Origin: Piper betle
Taxonomy: Eukaryota; Streptophyta; Magnoliopsida; Piperales; Piperaceae
Assembly: GCA_033002965.1 (NCBI GenBank)
Contig: JAURVB010014410.1
Coordinates: 1-64,000, forward strand
Length of the DNA: 64,000 bases
Direction of reading: 5' to 3'
The notes beneath the pieces are model-generated. The model saw only the letters and a list, made by a program, of their open reading frames with translations. It ran no database searches and had not been told where the DNA came from. Positions 11,913-24,209 of this stretch are shown here, in pieces (position 1 is the stretch's first letter; the number at the start of each line of letters is the position of its first letter). Position numbers and translations under genes: made by a program.

Positions 11913-14180
11913 TAGATTAGTTAGAGCTTAGTAGGGCCAAAACTTAAGGAACAAGACATAGCTACAATGGAAACTAGCAGAACAAAGAAAAGTTAGGAAA
12001 ACTGAGGTTATTTGGATGAGATAGCATAGGATCCGACTTCACAGCTCCCTTGCAATCATGGTTTTGACCTGACACCCTTGGGTCAAATGTATATTGCAAG
12101 ATAACCCCATCAGGCGCTGTTAGTGACAGTCTCATAAGGATGCGCATGGACAGAATCAAGGAACATGATAGCATGACCTCCAGATGGAACGGTCACAATG
12201 ATCAAATTGTGCAGATTGAATGCTAGTGTACCCATGAGCTACGACTAGCATACATAGATTAGGCGGTTAGTAGATGGTCATACACGCAGTTTGACCTATT
12301 TAGAGTTGGGTCGATAGTGATAAGAGTTAGACTTGTACTAGAGGATTGGGCATAGACAGAAGGTTAGTGAGGAAGTGTCCTTTAGAAGGATATTGATTCC
12401 CTTGTGTTTCGCCAGCACGATTAGGTTCTCACCTTGAGATATAGGATTGAGCCTTGCCCTGAGTGTAGAGGTACCTTTATGATGCTGATTAGGGTTTACA
12501 GTACAGGTATATGTTGTAGACTGATCTTCCGATGAGGATTCTACCCTAGCATGAGAGCGATGTAGACAGAGACTTCAGACAGCACAGACCATGCTGACCA
12601 GACAGTGATATCAATGTATGCTCATCTTAGTTGATAGCTTTGCTTGAGAGTCTACCACAGCGGTAGTAGTCATGTGAGTCAAGATTAGTACTACAAATCG
12701 GTACGGGACGGCAGGTCACACACCACTGAAGAGCGGACGAGACATGTGTCGAACCTCATTATGAGTCCCCGTAGACTTGAGGAGAGACAGTGGTTCTTTG
12801 GGTCGTTTGAACCCCGCCCGTTTAGAAGTGCGTGACTAGTACAGTATCGAGAAACATGTGCCTACTGTTAGCTGATTGAACTAGAGCCACTTAGGAGCCG
12901 TTTCTGAGATTTGTCATTGATTGACTGTTCCACAGACTGATCACCTGTGGCATGGTAAATCATGGTGATCTTAGAGACAAGTCCACAGACCTACCAAGAT
13001 TTTGGCCACCCAACATGTTACATAGGGATGTTATCTCCCCTACTATTTGCATGAGACCTTAACCTTACCATAGTTAAGAGTTGCGCAGCGGAAGAGTGTG
13101 AGCCCATAACCCACAGGTCCCAGGATTCCCCGTTTACCTAGCGTCAGATACCACATGTGAGGACGAGATACCATTTATTGAGAGCTCTTGAGTAGTGAGA
13201 CTAGATTTCCATGAGATTCAGCCTCCCTTCTTATAACCCAGAGATATCAGACAGAGTGGAGTTTTCACTTGAGGATTTCCACTCACCCTTTTGTAGCAGT
13301 TTTACCATCAGTTTATCCAGAGGATTGAGATGAGTATACATTGACCAGAGCACAGAGCACAGAGCACATGCCACAGACCAGATGCAGACTCCACAGTCCC
13401 ATACAGAGTATGTTATCATACTCCTTGAGACACGCTGTGTATGTACAGGTGTTCTTGCCTCCTTTCAGAAGTAGTTAGTAGTTGTATAGATAGTCACCGG
13501 AGCCATAGTATACATTAGAGTCATAGCAGCTACCCTTGTTCTCTTATGGAACAGAGTGAGATACATGACTCAGGACCGAGTCAACTAGAACCAAGTGAGC
13601 GGTCCAGTTCCTTGTATAGGGACACCTGAGAGTTGGACCTAGACTGGCGACAGTGAGCCGTGCAGCTCATTAGGGTATCCACCGTACTTAGCAGGAGACT
13701 CATAGCAGGCCTTGAGGTGACTGTAGGACCTAGAGTAGAGTTCCTGCGAGTACATGTAGGTGACTGTTCACAGATGACGATTAGAGGGACATGGGTAGAT
13801 GTTAGCAGGTAGGTCTTACCCTCGGCGTAGTTTTCCAGACATAACCCAGATTAGAACCTTGCGATACTCTAGAGCATCTGCTTGACCAACCTAGTAGGCC
13901 CTTAGGGGTGACTCTAGGGTTTTTCCGCCGAGTTAGCAGTAGGGATCAGAACAGAAGAGAAGGATGATGGTCATGTCAGAACAGACACAGGAAGTATAGA
14001 ATCCAGAATGTTTGAGATGGTCAGCATCACTAGCATGACTCGCCACGTCGGCACCACTACAGTCAGTGAGGATGTATATGGCTATCGAAGAGTAGAGGAT
14101 ACAACAGATGTGTATCCAGCTTCCAGGTACTAGTTTAGCAGAACCTCCTTGAGTTAAAATTTCGAGGACGAAATTTTTAT

Positions 14181-14192
14181 AAGGAGGGAAGA
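14181..14192 (+). other. Polypurine tract
   Basis: AAGGAGGGAAGA lies directly before the right LTR start at 14194. This is the expected position and composition for the plus-strand primer of a gypsy-type element. Confidence 0.8.
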
Positions 14193-14193
14193 T

Positions 14194-15283
14194 TGTAAAA
14201 CCCACGATTCGAGTTAGGGTTTTATATTCAGAACCGGTCGGGTCGACCGTTATTTTTCGAGTTGAGTCAGTTTCAGGACACGTGTACCGAGCCGACGCCG
14301 GTCGCGTGTATGAGCTATGAGGGTCATGCGTACCCAAGTATATGATGATAACGTCATGAACACAGCAGAACAGAATGAGTTATCAGATATATGAGAGTAT
14401 GCCAGTCATTTTTTTATTATTTTTATATATAGTGGATCGTAGAATTAGTTTTAGGCCGTTTACCGCGTTAGGACGCGTTACGGGCATTTTGGGTGGGTTG
14501 ATAGTTCTAGAGCATGTCATTATGATTTTTTTGGTGTTGTTTGATTTTATGGGATTTTTCCCAGATTTTTATGAATTTTTTTAGGACTTAAATATTATTC
14601 TTGACTCGAGTCGGAGACGAGTCAAGTAATATTTACGAGTTTGCCACCAGCTATTTCTCACCCCCGACGTTTCTTCTCTTCCCCGCCCAAACCCCTACCC
14701 GACGCCGCCGCTGCGCGCGCCGCCGCCGCCGCTGTCGGCGCCGCCTGGCCGCCGATCGGCGCCGCCTAGCCTCGCCGACGGCGTCGCCGTGCCGCCCCGA
14801 CCAGGCCCGGCCACCATCGGGCCGCCGCGACGCGAGGAAACGCCCGCGACGCTGCGCGCCGCGTTCGTTCGCGTCGCCGATTCGCGCCGCCGGCGACCGT
14901 CGCCGCCGCGATCAAGTGGTCGCCTCAGCACGTCTTCGACCCCCCAGCGACCTTCCCCGACCGGAACGGAGGCCAGTCGCCGCCCGTGGCCGGCCGGATC
15001 TAGCCACCCATCGCGCCGCCGCTCTGTTTTAGCCATTTTCCGGCGAGCCACCGCCTCCGTTGGCCGCGTCGACCTCGTAGATGAGTCGGGCTCGCCGAGC
15101 CGGTTCCGAGGGTACCCAACACGACCCCTTTCCGATCTAGTAGACGCCGCCGGCGATTGTCGCCGGAAAACCACCGGAAGTCGCCGGAAAACCGCCAGTA
15201 GCTGCCGGAAAACCGCCGGAAAATCGGAATTTCTGGAATTCGCCGGAATTCACCGGATCTTCCGCGGGGCTCACCCAGTGGAG
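14194..15283 (+). repeat. Right LTR, truncated
   Basis: Matches the first 1.09 kb of the left LTR with small indels. It breaks off after CACCCAGTGGAG, which the left LTR continues past at 8561. The AT-rich core of the host foldback element follows at once. The missing part includes the presumed TATA box, R and U5. Confidence 0.85.
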
Positions 15284-16030
15284 TCAATATTACAAAATAA
15301 ATTTTAAAAAAATTAAAAATAATTTCATAATAAAAATTTGACTTGCTCCTCACTCGAATAGGGTTTTATTACGATTTCTTTAAAAAAATTCGTAATAAAA
15401 ACTTGACTCGTTCCCGACTCAAGTCAATATTACAAAATAAATTTTAAAATAAATTACAAATAATTTTGAAATAAAAATTTGACTTGCTCCCAAGTAGAGC
15501 CAATATTACAAAATAATTTTTTTAAATATTGTAATAAAAATTTGACATGTTACCAACCTGAGTCAATATTACAAAATAAATTTTTAAAAAATTAAAAATA
15601 ATTTCATAATAAAAACTTGACTCGCTCCTCACTCGTGTAGGGTTTTTATTATGATTTTTTTTAAAAAAATTATTTCGTAATATTGACTTCAGTCAGGAGT
15701 GAGTCAAGTTTTTATTAATATTTTTAAATTTATTTCATAATATTAACTCAACTCGCGAACGAGTCAAGTTTTTATTTTGAAATTATTTTAATTTTTTTTA
15801 AAATTTGTTTTGTAATATTGACTCGAGTCAAGAGCGGGTCAAATTTTTATTACTATTTTTTAATTTATTTCATAATATTGACTTGACTAAAGAGCGATCC
15901 AAATTTTTATTACTAAATTATTTTTAATATTATTTTAAATTTATTTTATAATATTGACTAGAGTTGGGAGTGAGTCAAGTTTTTATTATGATTTTTTTAA
16001 ATTTATTTCGTAATATTAACTTAGAAGCGA
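15284..16030. repeat. AT-rich core of foldback element 1 with recurring GACTCGAGTC blocks
   Basis: Built from alternating copies of a block reading roughly TTGACTCGAGTC, then AAGTTTTTATTACGAAAT, on both strands. The same block makes up the core of the element at 37626-39138. TTGACT, the W-box core recognised by WRKY factors, recurs about nine times (both strands). No coding potential. Confidence 0.8.
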
Positions 16031-16351
16031 GTCAAATTTTTGTTACAAAATTGCCCTCATATTTTCCTCCTGCCCCCACATTTGTTTTGTTGCGCCACAG
16101 TCGACGACCTCGCTAATGGGGGACAGCGGGTAGACGACGACGTCTGGGGGGGGGGGGTGATGTGGGAGACGAGCAGGGGGAGGGTGATACCCGGGGGGTG
16201 TGGAGTGGGGCGACGTGGGAGCTCGGGGATGGCGACACGTGGTTGGGGACGGCGGCTGCGGATGAGGTCGGGGCAGCAGCGGAAACTGGCAGCGGGGAGG
16301 GAGGAAGGCGAAAAAAAGGAGGGGGAGGGAGGGTTGTGAGAAATACAGGGT

Positions 16352-16394
16352 GGATTGTTGGGTTGTTGGATTTTGATCCAACGGTCTATAATCC
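16352..16394. repeat. Inner subterminal palindrome of foldback element 1, right end
   Basis: Core GTTGGAT-TTTG-ATCCAAC, with partly complementary outer arms that begin GGATTGTTGGG and end TCTATAATCC. The outer dyad of the same end is at 16404-16434, with perfect 10-bp arms CTATGCGCTG and CAGCGCATAG. Confidence 0.65.
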
Positions 16395-16437
16395 AAAAGC
16401 TACCTATGCGCTGCAAAACGTTGACAGCGCATAGTAG

Positions 16438-17504
16438 AAAATTTCTATATATATATATGTATCACATATACATGTGGATGCAAATCATAATACGATTATT
16501 GGATGCTGGTAATATAATTATCATTCTTCTAAATGTACATAGAACCCAATCTACCAGCAAGCGCAAGGGTGGAGAACGGGATCACTTGTTAATTAATTTG
16601 TTAATTAGCCAACCAGCCTCGATTCTCCCAAGCTTGAATCCAAGTGAGCTAACCCGAGCCAAGCATGGGAGAGCCAGCAGAGAGTTCAAGCTTGGGAGAG
16701 GGACGCGCCCGCGCCCGCGCCCAGCCAGTGAGCTTAGCTCAATTGGCACAGAAGAGCCATCGACACTGGTCCCGGAAACCAAATAGGATGAAGTATACTG
16801 GTTGAGCATTTAAAATAAATATAAGTTGGGACATTTATAAATAATTGTCTAAATAACGAGATAGTCATTTTGGATAAGACCAAAATTTCTTATTGTATTA
16901 GTGCTTTAACTCATAGACTCGTCACCCCCATCGTTTTTAGCCCAATAAGTGGTTCAGTCATTTGTCAAAGCTCCAATATGGTAAGCCAAATAATAACGCA
17001 AACATTTGTTAAATCCTAAAGTGACGTAAAAGATCACTTATTAAATGCTTAATTGTTTTGCCTTGTAAATGCGTGGGAGTATTGAGAATAGTCTCACGCC
17101 TAAAATAAATATGAATTTGGACTTTTGTAAATATGAAGAGTTAAGCTACTTAATTAGTTAGCTAGCAATTTGGGGTAAGGTTCAATTATTCTCAATACTT
17201 GCCTAACCTGCAGCAGAATTGGGTTGTTCTCATATATTGACCGCTGTAGTTCACACGTTGGTTGAATTTCAATGGCCAAGAAATGAATTAGTTTTCCATA
17301 AGCAAAATTCTATAAAGTCTTATTTATAAACTCCCTTAACATAAACTTTATAAGAGAGAATGGATTGTAGTTATTGAATGCTACTTCATAGGTTGATTCA
17401 ATTTTAATGACGAAGAAATAAATTAGTTTCCCATAATCTAATCCTATAAAATTTTTATCATATACGCCTAGAATATGAGAATATACATCAAATAATATGG
17501 GAGG
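16438..17504. repeat. Intergenic DNA with diverged repeats
   Basis: Holds a perfect 15-bp inverted repeat, TCTCCCAAGCTTGAA at 16624-16638 and its complement at 16685-16699 (46-base loop), and a short GCGCCC run near 16703-16722. There is a diverged pair starting AAATAAATAT near 16812 and 17103, and a tandem pair at 17246-17331 and 17381-17464. No gene recognised. Confidence 0.55.
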
Positions 17505-19255
17505 TCTTATTTATTAATAAATTAGCCACTAACCCGCACAATGCACGGGATTTGAAAATAAATCTTAATTACAATAGAAATTAAAATAAATTTTAATTAC
17601 AATAGAAACATATTTCAAACAAATCCTCATTACAATAAAAAGTAATATTTTTACTAATAGGATATAAAAGATAATATTTTAAAATAATTAGATGGCATGT
17701 GACAAAACAAATCTTAATTATAATAAAACAGTATTAATGGATTTAAAATAAATTCTTATTACAATAGAAAATTAATATTTTAACTAATAAAAAATAAAAA
17801 GTAATATTGTAAAATAATTAGATGGGTAGTGACAACATTACAGTAGAAAAGTAATATTTTTACTAATAGGAAATAAAAAGTAATATTGTAAAATAATTAG
17901 ATAGGTAATATTGTAAAATAATTAAATGGCACCTGACAACACCGTATTAAAAGTCCTCAGTATTATTTATTGACTAGTAGCTAACCAGCATGATGCGAGG
18001 CTAACATATTCGAAATAAATCTTAATTACAATAAAAATCAAGATAAATCTTAATTACATCAGAAAAATATTAAAGTATTCAAAACAAATCCTAATTACAA
18101 TCCTATGAGGAAATTACCATTTAATGTTACGAATAAGAACCATTCACTATTCAATGGTATTATTTTATAGATTTATGATTTAACGGTATTTTTAAAGTTA
18201 AAGTTAATAATTCCCTTGATATAGAAATTGAGTTGAAATTTAGAACGTTGGTTTGGCGGGGGCGGATCGAGTTATGAATTAGTTTAAAAAATATGAGTTT
18301 GGGTTGGGTTATAATAATTTTATTTTTTAAAATAGTAGGAATATCTAAAGATAGAAAATGGTAAATTCCTCAAATATTATTTTTAATTAATATATGAAGT
18401 TAATTAATGTTAGAAAGTATAATAAACACTATTTTTATATAAAAATAATGAATATCTATCCATTTAACTTTTACAAAAATATCAATTTCTAGAATATAAT
18501 AGTTATATATAAATATTAAAATTAATCATATAAAAATAAGTAATAATCTCAATAAGTGAGCATTAATAAGTAAAAATTTAATTGAAATAAATTTTCATAT
18601 TTGAATAAAATTTATTAACTTTTTAAAATTGTTAAATTGTCTAAATCTATACTTTAATTATTACCAACAATAAATAAAAAAAACTAAATAAATAAAAATT
18701 ATTATTGAATATCCATTTTTAATTGACATAATTTTCAAATTATAATTCCTAATTTAGGTAAAATTATTTTTGATTTTTCTCTAATAAATATCAATATTAA
18801 AATATGTAAAGTAATTATTAATGAGCCCAAAAAGCTATTCCGGAGTCCAATTTTCTTTCATTTTCACCCTAAAATAAATAAATAAGTTATTACAACCCAA
18901 CCTAAATGCACTTCTTCTTTTTTTAATTAATTCATAACTCAACTTGCTTCTATTAAAATGAGCCTAAATTTCAACTCAAATTCCATGTCCAAGGGCATTA
19001 TTAATTTTAAATTTAAAACCACCATTAAATCGTAAAACTATTAAGAGTATCAGTAAATAGTGAATAGTGTATCTTCTTACTATTAAATGGTAATTTCCTC
19101 AAATCCTAATTACAATAGAAAATAATATTTTTACTAATAAGAAATAATAAATGATAATTATGTAAAATAATTACATGACATTTGACACCACTATATTAAA
19201 AGTCTTTAGTTTTATATATTAGTATATAGATATAGATATAGATAGATAATATAAG
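17505..19255. repeat. AT-rich Helitron-like repeat block
   Basis: At least two diverged units carry a small hairpin of the type CCCGCACAATGCACGGG (about 17531-17550) or its decayed form (about 17980-18002). Each is followed by many copies of AAATCTTAATTACAATAGAAA. The block ends with TTAGTATATAGATATAGATA near 19220. Such GC hairpins in AT-rich DNA are typical of plant non-autonomous Helitrons, but I cannot fix the TC and CTRR ends. No gene seen. Confidence 0.4.
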
Positions 19256-19305
19256 ACTCTTCCCTATACATGGTTCTTTAACCTATACATTATAGTGTTA
19301 CCAAC

Positions 19306-19752
19306 GGGTCAAATCGGTTTGGGTTTTACAAACCCAAACCTTATCAATTAAGAAATACTTGACTTGAACTTGAACCAAATCAAAATATGTTTTCTTCAAT
19401 TTAAATTCAAACATGGCCCAAACATGATTTTGTAAATTAAAAATACACAATAAATAAAATATTTTTTGATAATTATTCTTACTTATAATAAAATATAATA
19501 TATTGTATAAGATAATATATATATATATATATATACACACATGCAAAGAAAAACTTAAATTTAAAATAAAAATTAAATATTTATCTGGTTTGGGTCCTTA
19601 TAGGGTCGAGTTCTTTGAGACTCAAATCTGGATCAAATATAAAACATATACTAATAAATTAAACCTGACCCATAAACCCAGACCTAATATTGTTAAACCT
19701 ATACCCAATATTTTTTGGTAGGGCCGGATTGGGTCCTTGTTTACCCACACCC
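19306..19752. mobile_element. Small non-autonomous DNA transposon with a 9-bp direct repeat
   Basis: A 447-bp segment rich in GGTTTGGGTTT and AAACCCA is flanked by GTTACCAAC at 19297-19305 and again at 19753-19761. Its ends, GGGTCAAATCGG and CCCACACCC, are inverted for their first four bases. A 9-bp target duplication suggests a Mutator-like origin; 8 bp would suggest hAT. No transposase. Confidence 0.55.
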
Positions 19753-19761
19753 GTTACCAAC

Positions 19762-20059
19762 ACAAATCATACACCCTTATTTAACTAGAACTCTATTTTA
19801 ATTTATCTTAATAAAAGATAAACATAGATTCTTATTTTAATCTATCTCCATACTATGTCTAGCAAGTCCCAACTCCCAACCTGGAAAAAGACGGACGAGG
19901 GCAGTTCTTGGATAGAGCCAATCTGGCTCATTGGACAATTGAGTCCTGGATGAACGAGGCAAGCTGGCTCAACCTGTACCCTTTTTCTTGGCCAACCTGA
20001 TTATTTGCTTGCGATAATTACAATTATGATATTATAAATAAAATTTTTAAGTAAAAAAA
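19762..20059. other. Intergenic DNA
   Basis: No gene or clear repeat structure seen. Confidence 0.3.
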
Positions 20060-20580
20060 AATTTTCAATGAAGTCTAGGGGTAATCGGTCATAACCAAAG
20101 TAACCGAACCAAACCAAAATTATCGGTTGGGTTAAGTTTTAAATTTTTTTATTTGGATTGGGTTTTATATTGGGTAACCAAATCCATGATAAGAAAATTC
20201 GGTTCAAAACCAAATCAAACCAAAATTGCCTAAAAAATAAAATTTTAAAAAAAAACCTTAATATTCATATTTTATGTGGGTTATCATTAGTTTATTTTTA
20301 ATTTCTTTGAGCTTTTTAATATAATATTTATGTATAGAATAATTTTTAATATGATTATGATGGTTAAATCATGTTTATATTTGATTTATTATCAAAATTA
20401 TAATTAATTTTAATATATTTATTATAATTTCAGTTTTTTTTAGAACCGAACTGAAACGACCAAAGTTTTTTTGGCCGGTTTTGATTCGATTTGGGGGGAG
20501 ATCAGATTCAGTTCGCTTTCTAAAACCAGACCATCGAATGCTGCTTCAGTAGTTTGGTTTGGAACCAACCGACCGATTAC
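20060..20580. repeat. Repeat rich in AACCGAACC/GGTTGGGTT sequence
   Basis: The left end carries ACCGAACCAAACCAAAATT. The right end carries GGCCGGTTTTGATTCGATTT and related blocks, with an AT-rich centre. The layout is like the elements at 19306-19752 and 39181-39890, but I see no target duplication. Probably an old non-autonomous transposon. Confidence 0.4.
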
Positions 20581-20726
20581 GGTTGGTTACAGCCGGCGCC
20601 TTTCAAGCCCTTCCTCTTGTGTTTCAAATTCCTTCCCAAGGAAGGGTTTTTTCTTCCTAAGTTCAACATTGTTCTTTTTAGTGCATTCTCTGGAGGAACA
20701 GTTATGTTGCATCCTACCTGCATTAT

Positions 20727-20820
20727 GATTAAACAATATTGCAGGTTGTATAAATGTTGTTTTTTATTATAGGATTAAACAACATTAACGCAGGTTGTAA
20801 AAATGCTGTAATTTATTATA
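20727..20820 (+). repeat. Tandem duplication, period 46 bp
   Basis: Two diverged copies (20727-20772 and 20773-20820) each begin GATTAAACAA and contain GCAGGTTGTA followed by an AT-rich end. No gene is associated. Confidence 0.7.
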
Positions 20821-23800
20821 ATGGAAACTAGGTTCTTAAGCCTTCAAAAACTCTTGCTGCCGTAGAGTTGGTATGGTAATTAGAATGTTGTCAACGCATG
20901 GAAGAACATTTGACACTTAGACAATTATTTAAACTTCCCGGCCAACCTCAATATTTGACCTCTTTTTTTGTTATATTTTTTTTCAACCTCAATAATTGAG
21001 GTTAGCCCAGTTTGACCTGTAATCTTCTGCCGTAAAAAATATTTTTATTTTTAAAAAAATTAAAATTAACAAAATTCAAACTCGTGATCTTTTGTAAGAT
21101 TTATTGTTATTGTATTTTTTAAAATTTTCTTGTATTTTGATTGACTAATTTTTTCACTTTTAATGAAAAACCTGTGTTGAATATTCTTGTTATTAATAAA
21201 GAGTAGATATGTACAAATACTGCCGTGAAATCCAAATAGAGCACAATCAAATCTTTTCATCTCTAAGACCACATCTAATCATGCTCTACAAGTTAGAACA
21301 ACACACTCAACTCTGAATTGCTTCATTATTCCTCTATAAAAGGGGCTGTTTTAATTAATCATCATGAAGCATGCCCATCATCCCAAATTAACATGAATTG
21401 ATGAGAAACATGTGAAGGTCGATTCTATCTTTTAATCCATCCGTGAATCCAATCTATTGCAAGCTATAGATTTCACAGCATACAGGTAACAGAATTGGCC
21501 GGACCACATCAAAAGCTATTGGCCGGCCTGTAGCCATCCACTGTCCTATTCAACCTGCAGCTTTCACCCTCATAAAGACGATACACACAGCACTACATGG
21601 ACATGCCTGCCTCCTTCCACCTCTATCTGCTCCTCTTTCCAGCAGCCACATACCAAGAGCTTCCCCCCACTGTTGACACAACGCTTCCCACAGTACCAAC
21701 CTGATAACCTTCACCAGACGGCTCTCGTTGTCTGCAGGGGCTGGGCATGGTGTCACACGAGGGGCTTAAGACACTGTAGACAATCCTCCACGGAGTACTT
21801 CACATGGAGGGACAACCACGGTGATGAGATGTATCTACTTTGTTGGGAATAGGATGGTCCCCGGTGTGGCTTGTCCAAGCCACAAAGGTTTTCTTTTTCA
21901 ATGCATGATTTGTTTCAGATACTGTGTGGAAGCTAGAAGAAATGGTTTTTTTTTTCACAGCCGAAGGAAGAAATGGTTGTTGTTGTCTCTTCATTGACAA
22001 AGATATATAGCTAGCTGTTTTGGGTCTCTTTCTAGTGGCTTCCATTGGCATGGAGAAGATCACCAATTCCAACTGATTCCTTGAAGTAGCAGTACAGACT
22101 CATGAAGAACAAACTAATATCGACCAATCACGATTTCATGTTGAAGGTAAAAATTATAGGCCAAATATATGTCATATATTTTCACAATCTTTTTTTTCAT
22201 TTGAGTACTTGCGTTGTTTTTAAAATTGAGCATGGTTGATGAGTGTATGTACACTACTACTAGGAGTTTTTTTTTTTAATGTGCATGGTACCCAATTTTA
22301 CAACCTTGTGGAGCATTGTTCCCTTGGGAGGTTTATAAGTCGAAGTAGAGCCCAATTCTAGTAGGCCTATAAAGCTTGACCATGGTTCATGTAGGTTTAC
22401 AAAGTTTTACTAGCTGGGTTGCATGTAAATGGTCTGCTTTTAAAAATACTGGTTTCTTCTTGTAAAACACTGTATTAGAAAAGCCAGATTCCATGTTAAT
22501 GAAAGCTCGGAAGTTTGTTTATTCCCCCCCAAAAATTGATTCTAAAAATTCAGTGAAGCCAATCGTGGAATTTTGTCACTTAGGTATCACTTAATTCTTT
22601 TCCAGAGCAATTGCTCATAAAGCATGAGTTAGATATATGGTCATCGTTCAATGGAGTAGTTTCTCATCTTTTAAGTTTTTATCAACCTACTGTGCTGGTT
22701 GACACGAGGGTAGATTTATGAGCTGCTTGGAGCAGAGTGATTCTTTGGCTGCTTGATGAGAAACTTATATAAAAAATATACATCAAGGTACCAACAAGGA
22801 GATAAATCAAGAGTGATTCAGTTGAGCCCACCTTCACCTTCGTTTCTATCCCACACCATCTTCACCTTCATTCCTCACCCTCACCTCTTCTAAATAAACC
22901 AGTAAGAAACCTACCTTCTTTACCTTCCTTCCCCACCTTTCTCTCATCTTGCTCAATTTAAGTGAGGTGATAGTAAGGAGGTAGGATTTTGAGTAAGAAT
23001 TTAGGTGATGTAAAGTAGTAAGAAACCCAGCATACTTACTAAAACCCACATTTTCACTTTTTCCACAAAGAAAAAACTCATATTCTTTACCTTTTGGCAA
23101 AATAGATTATTTTCAATGCACTTTTATATGTTTTAAAGTAGATTTTTACTATTTTACCAAGTAAATTTCTTTGTTGGAAGAGACTTTATATTGCCTCCTG
23201 GCAAACAAAATTAATTTTTTTACCTGTGGGGATGGTTAGCAGAATCCAGATGGACTTCACGTAAATCAATACAAAATTGGACCCATTTGAGGCAAAAGAA
23301 AAATGGGACGTGACCAAAAATTTTCTTATGATTATCCATCATAGAAACACGGATTTTACAAAATTTAGGGCTGAACGTAAACTAGGATACACATTGGAAT
23401 ATAGCATACTTTCTTGTTTCCTTTGAGCAGAAACCGATGTTTATCTATGGTTTTCTCCGAACTAGTTTCTCTTGCAGCTAGTTATTATGTACATAAAAAT
23501 TAGGAAATTGTATGTATTATGACATTTCACACAAAAGTGAAAATCAAATAAGAGTTTGCTTGTTACTTGGTAAGAATCAATAATTTAATCACATTGAAGA
23601 ATGGTAACCGTAACAATTTAAATGTAATCATAATCATAATCATAATCATAGTTATAATCATAATAAAATACACATTGATCGATCTTTGTGGCAGCAAAAA
23701 ACAGCCAGCAACTTTGTATAAGTTTTACTTGAAACCAAGATGTTCTTGATTTCAGTTTTTTAGAAACCAAGATGCTTTGTATATTTTTTATAAATCAAAG

Positions 23801-24209
23801 CCAAGATGCTTCACAAATATGCTTCAAACTAACTCTCTCTCTCTCCATACCTCTTTTTTTTAAAAAAAAATTATTTTCTTTAATTCGAAACAAAATAAAT
23901 TATATATTTTTCTTTTTTTTTCCCAGATATTATTCATTTTTTCTTACCACCATCTATCTGGTGTAGTGCCATAGTGGTATCATAGTATGCTCCCACGGCA
24001 CAGAGTGGGGTTTTATTCCAAACAACCAACCATCAATTACATTTTCCCATAGAGTGATGCACCTTTATTCATTCAAGTACTTCACAACCAATCAGATATA
24101 TAGAAACATGGAGACGGGCAGACGGCAATTTTGATTTAAAAACCAAACAAAGCTTTAAAAGTGAAAGGTTAATCAAGTTCTTCAACTCCAAACTCAAGAG
24201 TAAAATGGA
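20821..24209. other. Intergenic DNA without a recognisable gene
   Basis: AT-rich with poly-T and poly-A runs. The open frames at 21550-22072 and 22846-23100 have no family features that I recognise. A simple repeat of TAATCA units lies at 23624-23665 and a CTCTCTCT run near 23834. Confidence 0.4.

Larger units (their letters stand above)
7474..15283 (+). mobile_element. Non-autonomous Ty3/gypsy-like LTR retroelement (LARD-like), right LTR truncated
   Basis: A 2990-bp left LTR (7474-10463; TGTAAAACCC...GGGTGTTACA) is followed by a tRNA-iMet primer site. A 3.7-kb interior has no long open frame and no protease, reverse transcriptase or integrase motif that I can read. A polypurine tract and a right LTR (14194-15283) follow; the right LTR lacks its last 1.9 kb. 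The bases before the polypurine tract (TTTCGAGGACGAAATTTTTA) resemble the end of plant Del/Tekay-type chromovirus polyproteins. The long LTRs with a non-coding interior fit a large retrotransposon derivative. A heavily decayed autonomous copy is the alternative. Confidence 0.75.
7058..16437. mobile_element. Foldback-type transposon with inverted ends, carrying a nested LTR element
   Basis: The two ends are inverted copies of each other. The left end (7058-7165) begins CTACTATG and the right end (16330-16437) ends CATAGTAG, and both continue into the same GTTGGAT...ATCCAAC palindrome and the CACCCTGTATTTC block. Inside the ends come C-rich (left, 7170-7473) and G-rich (right, 16130-16335) arms, then an AT-rich core (15284-16030). 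The retroelement at 7474-15283 interrupts the left arm. (TA)n runs flank both ends (7036-7050 and 16446-16459). No transposase is visible. The arrangement matches the uninterrupted relative at 37626-39138. Confidence 0.7.

Noticed and set aside
10464..14193. Complete gag-pol of an autonomous gypsy element
   Set aside because: No open frame above about 130 residues and no protease, reverse transcriptase or integrase motif could be read in any frame.
16624..16699. MicroRNA precursor
   Set aside because: Only a 15-bp perfect stem with a 46-base loop. Too short for a plant microRNA hairpin.
16728..16790. tRNA-like words (TTAGCTCAATTGGCA, GAGCC)
   Set aside because: No matching acceptor stem, anticodon arm or GGTTCGANTCC box, so there is no tRNA, and SINE ends are not seen.
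21550..22072. Minus-strand frames that could be a small protein or microRNA precursor
   Set aside because: No recognisable family, no known microRNA sequence and no long hairpin was found by eye.
22846..23100. Frame of 84 residues, minus strand
   Set aside because: Built on GAAGGTGAGG-type purine-rich repeats, with no domain and no splice context.
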